DNA of 64,000 bases from Rikenellaceae bacterium (GTDB lineage: Bacteria > Bacteroidota > Bacteroidia > Bacteroidales > Rikenellaceae), in contig SUZJ01000008.1 in the NCBI GenBank assembly GCA_015059945.1, positions 1 through 64,000 of the forward strand, read 5' to 3'. Below are positions 25,802 to 34,855 of this stretch, one piece after another. Position numbers and translations under genes: made by a program. How positions within the stretch are numbered: position 1 is the first letter of the stretch; each line of letters opens with the position of its first letter. The notes beneath the pieces were generated by a model that saw nothing but the letters and a program-made list of their open reading frames with translations, ran no database searches and was not told the origin of the DNA.

Positions 25802-25866
25802 CAAAGTTAAGAAAATTATGAGTACTTTTACAACCTGAAAAGAACCATTTTTTACCCCAAATAACT

Positions 25867-27336
25867 ATGGCAACAAAGTTAATGCTATACAACACACTCA
25901 CTCGCCGCAAAGAGGAGTTTGTACCAATCAGCGCCGAACACGTAGGTATGTATGTGTGCGGCCCCACCGTATATGGCGATCCCCACCTGGGCCACACTCG
26001 CCCCGCCATTACCTTCGACCTGCTATTCCGCCACCTGAGGGCCCTGGGCTACAAGGTGCGCTACGTGCGTAACATCACCGACGTGGGCCACCTCGAGCAC
26101 GATGCCGACGAGGGCGAGGACAAAATCGCCAAGAAGGCTCGCCTCGAACAGCTCGAGCCTATGGAGGTTGCGCAGTACTACACCAACCGCTACCATACTT
26201 TTATGGACAAGCTGGGTGTACTGCCCCCCTCGATTGAGCCCCACGCAAGCGGCCACATCATCGAGCAGATAGAGCTGGTGAAGAAAATTCTCGACGCAGG
26301 CTATGCCTACGAGAGCAACGGCTCGATCTATTTCGACGTAGCCAAGTATAACCAAAAGTTCCACTACGGCAAACTCTCGGGCCGCAACCTCGACGATGTG
26401 CTTGTTGGCACTCGCGATATCGATGGTCAGGGCGACAAGACCAACTCCTACGACTTTGCCCTCTGGAAAAAGGCTCAGCCCGAGCACATTATGCGTTGGC
26501 CCTCGCCTTGGAGCGACGGTTTCCCAGGCTGGCACTTGGAGTGTACGGCTATGAGTACCAAATATTTGGGCGAGAAGTTCGACATCCACGGTGGCGGTAT
26601 GGACCTTATGTTCCCCCACCACGAGTGCGAGATTGCCCAGTCGTGTGCATCGCTGGGCCACGACTCGGCCAACTACTGGATTCACAACAATATGATTACC
26701 ATAGGCGGGCAGAAGATGGGTAAGTCGCTCGGCAACTTCATCACCCTCGAACAGTTGTTCAGTGGTACTCACGACAAGTTGGAGCAGGCCTACTCGCCTA
26801 TGACCGTCAGGTTCTTCATCCTGCAAGCCCACTACCGCTCGACCCTCGACTTCTCTAACGAGGCTCTGCAAGCAGCCGAGAAGGGATACGACAGGCTGAT
26901 GAAGGCCGTAGATACACTCGCCAAGTTGAAACCCTCGGAGAGTTCGACCGTCGATGTGGCCGACCTTGCAAGGCGTTGCGAAGAGGCTATGAACGACGAC
27001 CTCTCGTCGCCAATGGTCATAAGCGCCCTGTTCGACTGGGTACGCATAATCAACTCTATTGCCGACGGCAAAGAGCAGATTACGGCTGCCGACCTGGAGA
27101 GTCTGAAAGCTACCATTCAGCTCTATGTATTTGACATCCTGGGCCTGCGCAACGAAAAGGCCGACGATGCCGACGACAAACTGTCGCCCCTGATGGATAT
27201 GCTTCTCGAGGTGCGTCGCAACGCCAAAGCCAACAAGGATTGGGCCACGAGCGATATGATTCGCAACCGCCTCAGCGAGATTGGCATACGTGTCAAAGAC
27301 AACAAAGACGGCTCGATGGATTGGGAAATGCAATAG
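25867..27336 (+). CDS. cysS: Cysteinyl-tRNA synthetase
   Basis: CysS charges tRNA-Cys. The 489-residue class I enzyme has the zinc cysteine in [10 protein letters not shown] (Cys31) and the HIGH-equivalent HLGH (40-43). Further zinc ligands are in WHLECTAMS and HHECEIAQ. The KMSKS loop reads KMGKS near residue 283, and the C-terminal anticodon domain follows. Length and layout are typical. cdaA follows after 45 bp on the same strand, so co-transcription is likely. Confidence 0.96.
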   Translation: MATKLMLYNTLTRRKEEFVPISAEHVGMYVCGPTVYGDPHLGHTRPAITFDLLFRHLRALGYKVRYVRNITDVGHLEHDADEGEDKIAKKARLEQLEPMEVAQYYTNRYHTFMDKLGVLPPSIEPHASGHIIEQIELVKKILDAGYAYESNGSIYFDVAKYNQKFHYGKLSGRNLDDVLVGTRDIDGQGDKTNSYDFALWKKAQPEHIMRWPSPWSDGFPGWHLECTAMSTKYLGEKFDIHGGGMDLMFPHHECEIAQSCASLGHDSANYWIHNNMITIGGQKMGKSLGNFITLEQLFSGTHDKLEQAYSPMTVRFFILQAHYRSTLDFSNEALQAAEKGYDRLMKAVDTLAKLKPSESSTVDVADLARRCEEAMNDDLSSPMVISALFDWVRIINSIADGKEQITAADLESLKATIQLYVFDILGLRNEKADDADDKLSPLMDMLLEVRRNAKANKDWATSDMIRNRLSEIGIRVKDNKDGSMDWEMQ

Positions 27337-27381
27337 TAGCACCAAGCACACCCCACCACCACAAATAAAACAAGCAAAACT

Positions 27382-28248
27382 ATGGGCTTCATTAAGATTA
27401 CACTCGTCGACATAATAGATATACTGATGGTTGCGACCATTATGTACTATATCTACAAGCTGATACGCGGCACCAATGCCACCAGTATCCTCACCGGTAT
27501 TGTGCTCATCTATTTCAGTTGGGTTGTGGCCAGGGCGCTGAATATGGAGCTTATGAGTGGCATCCTGGGCGACGTGGTAAGCGTAGGTCTGATTGCGCTA
27601 ATCGTAATCTTCCAGGCCGAGATTCGCAAGTTCCTGCAATCTATTGGCGACAGAGGTCAGCAGTCGGGCCCACTGAATATGTTGCGTAAGTTGCTATACC
27701 CCAAGCAGGCAGCCAAACACGTTGATATCGAGGCGAGTATCAACCCCATAGTGAAGGCTTGCGGCGATATGAGCGCCACTCTTACGGGTGCGCTGATTGT
27801 TATCAAGCAGGCAGGTAGCCTCGACGATGTGGTGGCCAGTGGTGTGGAGGTTGATGCAAGGATTAGCGACTCGCTTGTGCGCAACATTTTCTTCAAGAAC
27901 TCGCCACTGCACGACGGTGCAATGGTAATCGAGAATGGTCGCATCAGGGCCGCCAAGTGTGTGCTTCCCTCGACCAAGAGCGAGGTGCCTCTGTCGTTCG
28001 GTATGCGCCACAGGGCCGCTATGGGCCTTTGCGAGGAGAGCGATGCCATAGTGATTGTGGTGTCGGAAGAGACGGGGGGCATATCAGTGGCCCACAATGG
28101 CAAGATACGTCGAGGACTGTCGGCCATTGAGCTCAAGGCCGAACTGATACGCCTCAACCACGAGCACATTCAGCCCACCGAGGAAAACCCACAGCCCGAA
28201 GAAAATGCCCAAGGCGACGAGCCAACCGCTCCCGAAGAGAAACAATAG
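27382..28248 (+). CDS. cdaA: Diadenylate cyclase CdaA
   Basis: CdaA makes the second messenger c-di-AMP from two ATP. The 288-residue protein has three N-terminal hydrophobic helices (~5-80) and the DAC domain with LHDGAMV (~175) and RHRAAMG (~209). A Pro/Glu-rich tail (EENPQPEENAQGD) ends it. Membrane-anchored CdaA is the usual Bacteroidetes form and controls potassium and osmotic balance in other bacteria. A K+/H+ antiporter and an MscS channel are encoded elsewhere in the window; a regulatory link is only a possibility. Confidence 0.93.
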   Translation: MGFIKITLVDIIDILMVATIMYYIYKLIRGTNATSILTGIVLIYFSWVVARALNMELMSGILGDVVSVGLIALIVIFQAEIRKFLQSIGDRGQQSGPLNMLRKLLYPKQAAKHVDIEASINPIVKACGDMSATLTGALIVIKQAGSLDDVVASGVEVDARISDSLVRNIFFKNSPLHDGAMVIENGRIRAAKCVLPSTKSEVPLSFGMRHRAAMGLCEESDAIVIVVSEETGGISVAHNGKIRRGLSAIELKAELIRLNHEHIQPTEENPQPEENAQGDEPTAPEEKQ

Positions 28249-28279
28249 TACAACCCACCTTATTCATACCTTATTTGTT

Positions 28280-29263
28280 ATGAGCTTCAACATTCGACGT
28301 GCCTTTACAACCGTAGCCATAGCACTGGCAATGGTCATCACAGCCACAAGCTGCGCCAAGAAAGAGGACAACAAACCAGAGATTTGCCCCACAGCAGAGT
28401 ATTTCACCTTCGATATAACCGACATCAGCCACAATGGTGCCAAAATCACTGTTACTGCTTCCGACGAGCTGCCCGTAGACTGGTACTGGGGTGTTGCCTA
28501 TGCCGAGGAGGGCGAGGATAGCCTCGACAACAACGACGTGGCCGACCTGATGCAGGAGTCGTGGGAACTGATGGTTGAGTACTACGAAACCACCAAAGAG
28601 GAGTACCCTTATGTAGACTTTGTGAGCTCGCTGCTGCTGCCCGCAAATAGCTCGGACAGCTACACCTTCGACTACCTCGACCCTGCCACCCGCTACTTTG
28701 TGTGGGCTTGCGGCCTGAATGCCGAGGGCGAGGTGGTGACCACCGTAGAGTACACCACCTTCACCACCGATGAACTTGCATTCGACTCGGTAACTTGCTA
28801 CAACTTTGGCGATTTCTACTACAATGGTACCACCAACTTCCTCATTGACTTCTATGCCGGCAACCACGTTTACACCTTAGAGCTGATAGCCCCCGCAGGC
28901 TCTGTCACCCCCGTAGGCGAGTATAGCATAGATGGCACACAGTATGCACTTCTGCCCGGTGGCGAGGAGGAGGATGAGGAGGGCGCCTACCTGGTGGGTA
29001 GCTACCACGGCACACTCGACGAGGATGACTACTTTATCGACTACGGACTGATTACCGAGGGCACTGTGAGCATCAAACGCACCAATGCCAAATACCAGAT
29101 TGCTGTTAGGTGTACCGACGACTACGGAGTGCCGGTAGTGCTTGACTACGTGGGTGATATGGAGATTGTCGATGCCAGCGAAGACTACGCTGCTGCGGCC
29201 AAGAGTGGCAGCAGGGCTGTTGTAACCCCCAACCACTTCCGCAGGGTACGCACCGCCAAATAA
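28280..29263 (+). CDS. Lipoprotein with FnIII-like domain, function unknown
   Basis: The 327-residue protein has a signal peptide with lipobox TATSC (Cys25). A fibronectin-III-like stretch (~40-160) has the pattern DISHNGAKITVTASDE ... YLDPATRYFVWACGLNAEG. An acidic loop (GGEEEDEEG) and a beta-rich C-terminal half follow. Such proteins are common surface lipoproteins in Bacteroidales; no catalytic motif was seen. The start at 28280 is the Met before the signal peptide. The upstream frame overlaps the end of cdaA and is unlikely to be translated. The gap to cdaA is 31 bp. Confidence 0.8.
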   Translation: MSFNIRRAFTTVAIALAMVITATSCAKKEDNKPEICPTAEYFTFDITDISHNGAKITVTASDELPVDWYWGVAYAEEGEDSLDNNDVADLMQESWELMVEYYETTKEEYPYVDFVSSLLLPANSSDSYTFDYLDPATRYFVWACGLNAEGEVVTTVEYTTFTTDELAFDSVTCYNFGDFYYNGTTNFLIDFYAGNHVYTLELIAPAGSVTPVGEYSIDGTQYALLPGGEEEDEEGAYLVGSYHGTLDEDDYFIDYGLITEGTVSIKRTNAKYQIAVRCTDDYGVPVVLDYVGDMEIVDASEDYAAAAKSGSRAVVTPNHFRRVRTAK

Positions 29264-29285
29264 CGATTGAGCCCCAAAGAAACAG

Positions 29286-29318
29286 AGAGAGCCGACTTTT
29301 GCAGTCGGCTATCTTTTT
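29286..29318 (+). terminator. Terminator of the cysS-cdaA-lipoprotein unit
   Basis: A stem of AGCCGACT with its complement (plus GAGA/TCT extension with one mismatch) and loop TTTGC is followed by a T-run at 29314-29318. Confidence 0.85.
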
Positions 29319-29331
29319 CTTGTCGAACGTC

Positions 29332-29413
29332 GCAAATGCGAGTAAGCGAGGGCAGAGGCTGCTTGCAGACTATGCCGAGCGTGAGCATTTTAGAGCAAGC
29401 GAAGCTTGGTCAA
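29332..29413. repeat. 82-bp structured dispersed repeat, copy 2
   Basis: This is the partner of 15197-15278, also 82 bp. The outer arms GGCAGAG/CTATGCC and the loop CTTG are kept, while the inner stem is CTG/CAG instead of GCA/TGC. The second hairpin is CAAGC-GAA-GCTTG instead of CAACC-AAA-GGTTG. These are compensatory double changes. Confidence 0.8.
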
Positions 29414-29424
29414 ACCGACCTAAG

Positions 29425-29451
29425 TCATTAAGGACCTTAAAGGCCTAAAAA
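29425..29451. repeat. Nonamer array, 3 units
   Basis: TCATTAAGG, ACCTTAAAG and GCCTAAAAA are three 9-bp units of the same type as those at 17591, 46896 and 62445. Confidence 0.6.
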
Positions 29452-29457
29452 ACTATA

Positions 29458-29539
29458 CCTCCCCTAAGTTAGGGGAGGTGCCCGAAGGGCGGAGGGGTCT
29501 GTCTGACGTTAGACGCTCGACGTTAGACGTTAGACACAA
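29458..29539. repeat. Composite module A, left part: palindrome pair plus GACGTTA heptamers
   Basis: Positions 29458-29478 form a 10-bp-arm palindrome (CCTCCCCTAA with its complement around one G). GCCC-GAA-GGGC follows (29480-29490), then AGGGGTCTGTC. Five heptamers (GACGTTA type, 29505-29539) complete it. The same order is found at 38048-38124. Confidence 0.8.
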
Positions 29540-29664
29540 AAAAGCTCAAATAGCGGAGGGATTTTTGTGCCAAACGAGAAGGCGAGTCCGCAGCATAGTA
29601 GACCTATGTGAGGAATTCGCCTATCGAAGTGCGGTGCAAAAAGCACCCGTTTTGTGAGCTTTTT
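29538..29664 (-). ncRNA. Composite module A, right part: A/T-capped structured element at the infC 3' end
   Basis: Outer arms AAAAAGCTCA (29539-29548) and TGAGCTTTTT (29655-29664) close a roughly 125-nt structure. Inside are CAAACG/CGTTTTG, a hairpin GGTGC-AAAAA-GCACC, GGCGA/TCGCC, and a hairpin CATAG-TAGAC-CTATG flanked by GCAG and TGAGGA. CCGCA (29588-29592) could also pair with TGCGG (29630-29634), which would cross the GGCGA pairing. The outer arm reaches into the infC stop codon (29663-29665), so it probably forms the infC 3' end. It may be a terminator or a structured 3' UTR. Confidence 0.5.
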
Positions 29665-30253
29665 ACTGTTTTTTGGGTTTGGGAGCCAACATCATCGTCA
29701 TCCTCTTACCCTCGAGCTTGGGCATCATCTCTACCTTGCCGTACTCCTCCAAGTCGGTGGCAAAGCGCAGCAGCAAAATCTGTCCCTGCTCGCTGAACAC
29801 AATCGAGCGACCACGGAAAAATACATAAGCCTTGACCTTGGCACCCTCCTGCAAGAAGTTCTGGGCGTGGCGCAGCTTGAAGTTATAGTCGTGGTCGTCG
29901 GTCTGGGGGCCAAAACGTATCTCCTTGATTACCACTTTGGTCTGCTTTGCCTTTATCTCCTTTGCCTTTTTCTTCTGCTGATAGAGGAATTTCTGATAGT
30001 CGGCAATGCGGCACACTGGGGGATCGGCCTTGGGCGAAATCTCAATCAGGTCGAGCTCCATCTGGTCGGCGAGGTTAAGCGCATCGCGGATAGACATAAC
30101 CTGTGCGCCCTCAATCTCGTCGCTCACTACGCGCACCTGGGGTGCGGTAATCTCGTTATTGATGCGCAATTCGCCCTCTTTTTTCTGTTGGCCACCCTGC
30201 TGTGGGCGTGGCTTTGGGGGATAGGTTGGTTTTGGTCTGTAAGGTACTGCCAT
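29663..30253 (-). CDS. infC: Translation initiation factor IF-3
   Basis: IF-3 binds the 30S subunit and checks initiator tRNA and start codon. The 196-residue protein has a Pro/Lys-rich N-terminal extension, the N-domain motif LRINNEIT, and the linker lysines. The C-domain follows, with [20 protein letters not shown] and the KAYVFFRGR strand. It starts with a normal ATG, unlike the AUU of E. coli. It follows thrS by 53 bp as expected, but rpmI and rplT, which normally come next, are absent and a repeat-filled gap follows. Confidence 0.96.
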   Translation of the reverse strand: MAVPYRPKPTYPPKPRPQQGGQQKKEGELRINNEITAPQVRVVSDEIEGAQVMSIRDALNLADQMELDLIEISPKADPPVCRIADYQKFLYQQKKKAKEIKAKQTKVVIKEIRFGPQTDDHDYNFKLRHAQNFLQEGAKVKAYVFFRGRSIVFSEQGQILLLRFATDLEEYGKVEMMPKLEGKRMTMMLAPKPKKQ

Positions 30254-30306
30254 TCTCTACTATTATAATAATAAGTGTTAGATTGTGTTCTTTTTTGTTT
30301 GTCTGC

Positions 30307-32250
30307 TTACTGTTTCTCAATCTCCTCGGCAACTTTCTGCTTGATGAGCTCGACAAAGTTGTCGGCGCTCATCTGGCCCATATCGCCTACGCCCTGCTGG
30401 CGCACCGAGATAAGGTTGTCGCTTGCCTCTTTCTCGCCAACGATAATCAGGTAGGGGATACGTTTGAGCTCATTGTCGCGTATCTTGCGACCAATCTTCT
30501 CGTTACGGAGGTCTAACTCGCTGCGAATATCGCAATTATTTAGATATTTTGAAACTTTTTCGGCATAATCGTTGAATTTTTCGCTAATTGGCAGCACAAC
30601 GCACTGGGTAGGTGCCAGCCACAAGGGGAACTTACCGCCGGTGTGCTCCAACAATACTGCCACAAACCTCTCCATCGAGCCGAAGGGGGCGCGGTGAATC
30701 ATAATGGGCCTGTGGGGTTTATCATCGGCGCCAGTGTAGGTCAGGTCAAACCTCTCGGGCAGGTTGTAGTCTACCTGGATGGTACCCAACTGCCACTTAC
30801 GACCGATAGCGTCTTTGACCATAAAGTCCAACTTGGGACCATAGAATGCTGCCTCGCCATACTCGACAACGGTTTTGAGGCCCTTCTCGGCCGAGGCTTT
30901 GATGATTGCCGACTCGGCTTTCTCCCAGTTCTCATCGGTACCGATGTACTTCTCTTTGTTGTTGGGGTCGCGGAGCGAAATCTGAGCGGTGAACTCGTCG
31001 AACTTCAAGGTCTTGAAGATGTAGAGCACGATGTCGATTACGTTCTCGAACTCCTCCAACAGCTGGTCGGGGCGAACAAACAGGTGGGCATCATCCTGAG
31101 TAAATCCCCTCACGCGGGTCAAGCCGTGCAGCTCACCACTCTGCTCGTAGCGGTAAACGGTACCAAACTCGGCAAAACGCAGAGGCAGATCTTTGTACGA
31201 GCGGGGTTTGAACTTGTAGATCTCGCAGTGGTGGGGGCAGTTCATAGGTTTCAGCAAGAACTCCTCGCCCTCATAGGGGGTGTGGATAGGCTGGAACGAG
31301 TCTTTGCCATACTTGGCATAGTGGCCCGAGGTTACGTAGAGCTCTTTCTGGCCGATGTGGGGCGAGATAACGGGCTCATAACCATAGCGTTTCTGAACGG
31401 TGCGGAGGAAGTTCTCCAGACGCATCCTCAACTCGGCACCCTTAGGCAGCCACATAGGCAGGCCCTGACCTACCCTCTGCGAGAAGGTGAAGAGCTCCAA
31501 CTCTTTGCCCAGCTTGCGGTGGTCGCGTTTTTTTGCCTCCTCGAGCATAGCCAGGTGCTCATCGAGCATCGATTTTTTGGGGAACGAGATACCATAGATA
31601 CGGGTGAGCATCTTGTTCTTCTCGTCGCCACGCCAGTAGGCACCAGCCACGCTGGTCAGCTTGATAGCTTTGATAGCACCGGTGTTGGGCAGGTGAGGAC
31701 CGCGACACAGGTCGGTAAATGAGCCGTTGGTGTAGAAGCTGATTTTGCCATCCTCGAGTGCCTCGATAAGCTCTACTTTATACTGGTCGCCCTTGGCCTT
31801 GAAGGTCTCGAGAGCCTCGGCTTTGGGCACCTCGCGGCGCTCTACGGGCTCTTTTGTGCGAGCGAGTTCTTCCATCTTCTTCTCAATCTTCACCAGGTCG
31901 CCCTCGGTGATGGGGGTTGGCGAATCTACATCGTAGTAGAAGCCATTCTCGATGCTGGGGCCGATACCGAACTTGATACCGGGGTAGAGCTCTTGGAGAG
32001 CCTCGGCCAGCAAGTGCGACGAGGTGTGCCAGAAGGTGCGGCGACCATCCTCATCGTCCCATTTGTTGAGTTTAACGGTTGCATCTGCCACGATGGGGGC
32101 GGTCAGGTCTACCACCTCGCCATTGACAGTTGCTGACAGTACATCGGCCGCCAGTCGGGGGCTGATGCTCTCGGCAATAGCCATTGCCGAAGTTCCCTGG
32201 GCATACTCACGAACGCTGCCATCAGGGAAAGTAATCTTGATGTTTTCCAT
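30307..32250 (-). CDS. thrS: Threonyl-tRNA synthetase
   Basis: ThrS charges tRNA-Thr and edits Ser-tRNA-Thr. The 647-residue protein has the TGS domain (1-62, [16 protein letters not shown]). The editing domain carries [11 protein letters not shown], and the class II catalytic core has [11 protein letters not shown] and the [12 protein letters not shown] motif. The C-terminal anticodon domain ends it. All parts are present at normal length. It forms a unit with infC. Confidence 0.96.
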   Translation of the reverse strand: MENIKITFPDGSVREYAQGTSAMAIAESISPRLAADVLSATVNGEVVDLTAPIVADATVKLNKWDDEDGRRTFWHTSSHLLAEALQELYPGIKFGIGPSIENGFYYDVDSPTPITEGDLVKIEKKMEELARTKEPVERREVPKAEALETFKAKGDQYKVELIEALEDGKISFYTNGSFTDLCRGPHLPNTGAIKAIKLTSVAGAYWRGDEKNKMLTRIYGISFPKKSMLDEHLAMLEEAKKRDHRKLGKELELFTFSQRVGQGLPMWLPKGAELRMRLENFLRTVQKRYGYEPVISPHIGQKELYVTSGHYAKYGKDSFQPIHTPYEGEEFLLKPMNCPHHCEIYKFKPRSYKDLPLRFAEFGTVYRYEQSGELHGLTRVRGFTQDDAHLFVRPDQLLEEFENVIDIVLYIFKTLKFDEFTAQISLRDPNNKEKYIGTDENWEKAESAIIKASAEKGLKTVVEYGEAAFYGPKLDFMVKDAIGRKWQLGTIQVDYNLPERFDLTYTGADDKPHRPIMIHRAPFGSMERFVAVLLEHTGGKFPLWLAPTQCVVLPISEKFNDYAEKVSKYLNNCDIRSELDLRNEKIGRKIRDNELKRIPYLIIVGEKEASDNLISVRQQGVGDMGQMSADNFVELIKQKVAEEIEKQ

Positions 32251-32376
32251 AATAGTTTTTAGTTACAGTTTGTGGGGCACCGCAATACGACCTGCGGCCT
32301 ACCGCCCCGATTATCTATTTTTTATATCGTATCTTCTCTCTATCGTTGTCTTGGTTGTGAGCCAAAACACCTACAC

Positions 32377-33468
32377 CTATGAGTGTTTCTCGTCTTTGAA
32401 CTCCTTGAGGTCCTTGACGTTCATATCGCGGCCACCCCTCTCGCGCTCATAATGCTTCAGGGGGTTTGCGGCATACTCCTTCTCGCGAGTGCGACTGCGC
32501 AGAATGTCTATGGCCATATATATAGCGTTGCGCATCGAGCTCTCGTCGGCCACGCCCTTGCCTGCAATATCATAACCTACACCGTGGTCGGGCGAGGTGC
32601 GCACCACCGACAAGTTGGCCGTCACGTTCACACCCGCAGGGGTGAGGGTCTTGAAGGGTGCCAAGCCTTGGTCGTGGTACATTGCCAACACAGCATCGTA
32701 GCTCTTGAACTTGCCTGCTGCAAAGAACCCGTCGGCAGCAAAGGGGCCAAAGGCCAACTTGCCCTCATCATAAGACTCTACAATTGCGGGGCGAATAATC
32801 TCCTGCTCCTCGCCACCCAGCAGACCTCCGTCGCCCGCGTGGGGGTTGAGTGCCAACACCGCAATGCGGGGCGAGCGGACACCGAAGTCGTTCCTGAGCG
32901 AATCGTTCAGCTGAGCTATGCGCTCCTTGATTAACTCTTTCGACAGCGCCCCTGCAACCTCGGCTACGGGCAGGTGGATAGTAGCCAAGCCCACCTTCAT
33001 AACCTCGCTACACATAAGCATCAGTGGCGAGCCGCCAAACTCCTGGGCCAAAAACTCGGTGTGGCCCGTTGCGCCAAAGCCCTCGGCATTCATCGAGTTT
33101 TTGTTTATGGGTGCCGTAACAATAACGTCGAGCGCCCCAGCCTTAATATCTTGTGCAGCCTTGCGCAGCGACTCGATAGCCACCACCCCTGCCTCGGCCG
33201 AGGCCTCACCCGGGGTAATGCGCATATCGTTCTTGCCACACTCAACGATGTTGAGCTTGCGGGGTGCAGCCTCGGCAGCCGAGCGCACCACGTTGTAGGC
33301 CACAGCCTCGCCACCCTCGACCGTAGGTTTGTAGAACGAGAGTGCCTTGGTTGCGCCATAGAGCACAAAGGTTGCCAGCTCGTGCATACGGCTGTCGCGG
33401 AAAATCTTTATCACGCTCTCGGGACCCACTCCATTCGAGTCACCCAGCGTTATACCAATCTTTATCAT
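32377..33468 (-). CDS. pdxA: 4-hydroxythreonine-4-phosphate dehydrogenase PdxA
   Basis: PdxA oxidises 4-phosphohydroxy-threonine in the DXP-dependent route to pyridoxal phosphate. The 363-residue protein starts MIKIGITLGDSNGVGPES and has the metal ligand region GATGHTEFLAQ, the LNPHAGDGGLLG loop, and MYHDQGLAPFK with the third histidine. The start at 33468 fits the family; the 12 upstream residues are Lys/Thr/Asn-rich and unlikely. Its stop is 126 bp from the thrS start. The upstream DNA carries a dispersed repeat rather than a recognisable promoter. Confidence 0.94.
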   Translation of the reverse strand: MIKIGITLGDSNGVGPESVIKIFRDSRMHELATFVLYGATKALSFYKPTVEGGEAVAYNVVRSAAEAAPRKLNIVECGKNDMRITPGEASAEAGVVAIESLRKAAQDIKAGALDVIVTAPINKNSMNAEGFGATGHTEFLAQEFGGSPLMLMCSEVMKVGLATIHLPVAEVAGALSKELIKERIAQLNDSLRNDFGVRSPRIAVLALNPHAGDGGLLGGEEQEIIRPAIVESYDEGKLAFGPFAADGFFAAGKFKSYDAVLAMYHDQGLAPFKTLTPAGVNVTANLSVVRTSPDHGVGYDIAGKGVADESSMRNAIYMAIDILRSRTREKEYAANPLKHYERERGGRDMNVKDLKEFKDEKHS

Positions 33469-33500
33469 TTTTTCTTTTGTTGTTGTTCTTTTGTTGTTTT

Positions 33501-33540
33501 GCACCTTTTTGTAAAAAGCTGCACCAAAAACTTTTAGGAG
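33501..33540. repeat. TTTTTGTAAAAA-type dispersed repeat, copy in the pdxA upstream region
   Basis: The core is CTTTTTGTAAAAAGC, then GCACCAAAAACTTTTAG. Its reverse complement recurs at 47208-47244 with few changes. Two further hairpins follow: GAGATA/TATCTC (33538-33562) and CTGAG-TTTG-CTCAG (33567-33580). Confidence 0.7.
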
Positions 33541-33599
33541 ATACTCGCTACGCTCATATCTCTATACTGAGTTTGCTCAGAACCACTAATACACTCGGT

Positions 33600-33634
33600 G
33601 TGCCCGACGGCACTTTTCAATTTTCAATTTTATA
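33600..33634. repeat. Hairpin plus TTTTCAA heptamers at the trmB stop
   Basis: GTGCC-CGAC-GGCAC (33600-33613) is followed by three 7-bp units TTTTCAA, TTTTCAA and TTTTATA that abut the trmB stop codon (33635-33637). Confidence 0.65.
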
Positions 33635-34336
33635 CTACTCTTCTTTCTCCTCGTAGCCAAACTCGCTCTTGCCACCCAAGCCAAAGCGCAGGTAGGTGAT
33701 AGGCATACCTTGTGCCAAGAACTTGGTCTCATAGGCGGTCTTGACCGACAGCACCTCGTCAGCATAGCCACTGCCATAAATATCGTTGTTAGCAACCTCT
33801 ACGGGCAGCTCATTCTGGGCAATGACCTCTTTGGTGTACTCGTGCAGGAACTGCGAGTCGGTTTTGAGGTTAATCCACCCGTCGGGGCGCAATATCTTGG
33901 CATAGCGAGCCAAGAACAGCGGGCCCGTAAGGCGGTGTTTGGCCCTCTGCTTGGGCATCTGTGGGTCGGGGAAGGTAATCCATATCTCGCTCACCTCGCC
34001 CTCGGCAAAGAGCGAAGCGATAAACTCGATGCGGGTGCGCAGAAAGCCCGCATTGAGAATACCCTTCTCGGTTACGGTCTTGGCACCGCGCCACATACGG
34101 GCACCCTTGATGTCTACGCCAATGAAGTTTTTGTCGGGGTTGCGCTCGGCCAGAGCCACGGTATACTCGCCGCGACCACAGCCCAACTCCAACACTATGG
34201 GGTTGTTGTTGCCAAAAAACTCGTGCCACTTGCCCTTCATAGGGTGGTCTTTGTCAAAGACCTCCTCAAATGCGGGCTGCACCAAACACTCGAAGGTCAA
34301 ATTCTCGGCAAAACGCCTTATCTTATCTTTTCCCAT
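33635..34336 (-). CDS. trmB: tRNA (guanine-N7-)-methyltransferase TrmB
   Basis: TrmB makes m7G46 in tRNA with S-adenosylmethionine. The 233-residue protein has the SAM motif VLELGCGRGEYT (~48-59), the acidic FIGVDIKGARMW, and the family motif WITFPDPQMPKQRAKHRL. A C-terminal region with YGSGYADEVLSVKTAYETKF completes it. Length and motifs are normal. It is 69 bp from gldH on the same strand. Confidence 0.95.
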   Translation of the reverse strand: MGKDKIRRFAENLTFECLVQPAFEEVFDKDHPMKGKWHEFFGNNNPIVLELGCGRGEYTVALAERNPDKNFIGVDIKGARMWRGAKTVTEKGILNAGFLRTRIEFIASLFAEGEVSEIWITFPDPQMPKQRAKHRLTGPLFLARYAKILRPDGWINLKTDSQFLHEYTKEVIAQNELPVEVANNDIYGSGYADEVLSVKTAYETKFLAQGMPITYLRFGLGGKSEFGYEEKEE

Positions 34337-34405
34337 TCTGCTTGTTATAGTTTTTTTCTCGTTTCTTACACTCTTTAATTGTTCGTGCTACCGCTCGGCC
34401 CTCTC

Positions 34406-34852
34406 CTACTCGACCTCTATGCCTACGCTCCAAAGCTGCTCTATGGGCTCGGGCTCGGTGTGTCCGAGGGTGAACAGATAGTCGCCTTTTAGAGCAGGAA
34501 CGGCCTGGTCAATCCACAGCCCTCGCAACTCCACAAACGACCCTCCGCGGTGCTTGGTGGGCATTAGCACCACACTGCCCCTCAACTGGGCCGAGTCGGG
34601 CGCCACGCACCCTACATCTACCCTCAGTGGGCTGTGGGCGTGGTCGGCCTCGGCTCGTGCCACCACCCATATACGGCGTTTGGTAAGACTGTCGAGGTTG
34701 TGGTAACGGAGTTCAACAGTCTGGTCGGCACTCCACCCTGCGGGCGACACGTCGGCCACCACTGCCCCGTTGTGCTTGGGCTCACACGCCATCGCCACAA
34801 GGGCCACAAGGGCTACTGCCACCCCCCGAAAGTTACTCCTGCCAGACCTCAT
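34406..34852 (-). CDS. gldH: GldH-type gliding motility lipoprotein
   Basis: The 148-residue protein has a signal peptide with lipobox VAMAC (Cys23) and a GldH-like body (PAGWSADQTVELRYHN near residues 38-53, and the C-terminal GDYLFTLGHTEPEPIEQL). In gliding Flavobacteria GldH supports motility and secretion; non-gliding Bacteroidales keep it for an unknown envelope task. It begins three bases after the ricT stop, the same gene order as in other Bacteroidetes. The family call leans on both sequence pattern and neighbour. Confidence 0.75.
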   Translation of the reverse strand: MRSGRSNFRGVAVALVALVAMACEPKHNGAVVADVSPAGWSADQTVELRYHNLDSLTKRRIWVVARAEADHAHSPLRVDVGCVAPDSAQLRGSVVLMPTKHRGGSFVELRGLWIDQAVPALKGDYLFTLGHTEPEPIEQLWSVGIEVE

Positions 34853-34855
34853 AGC

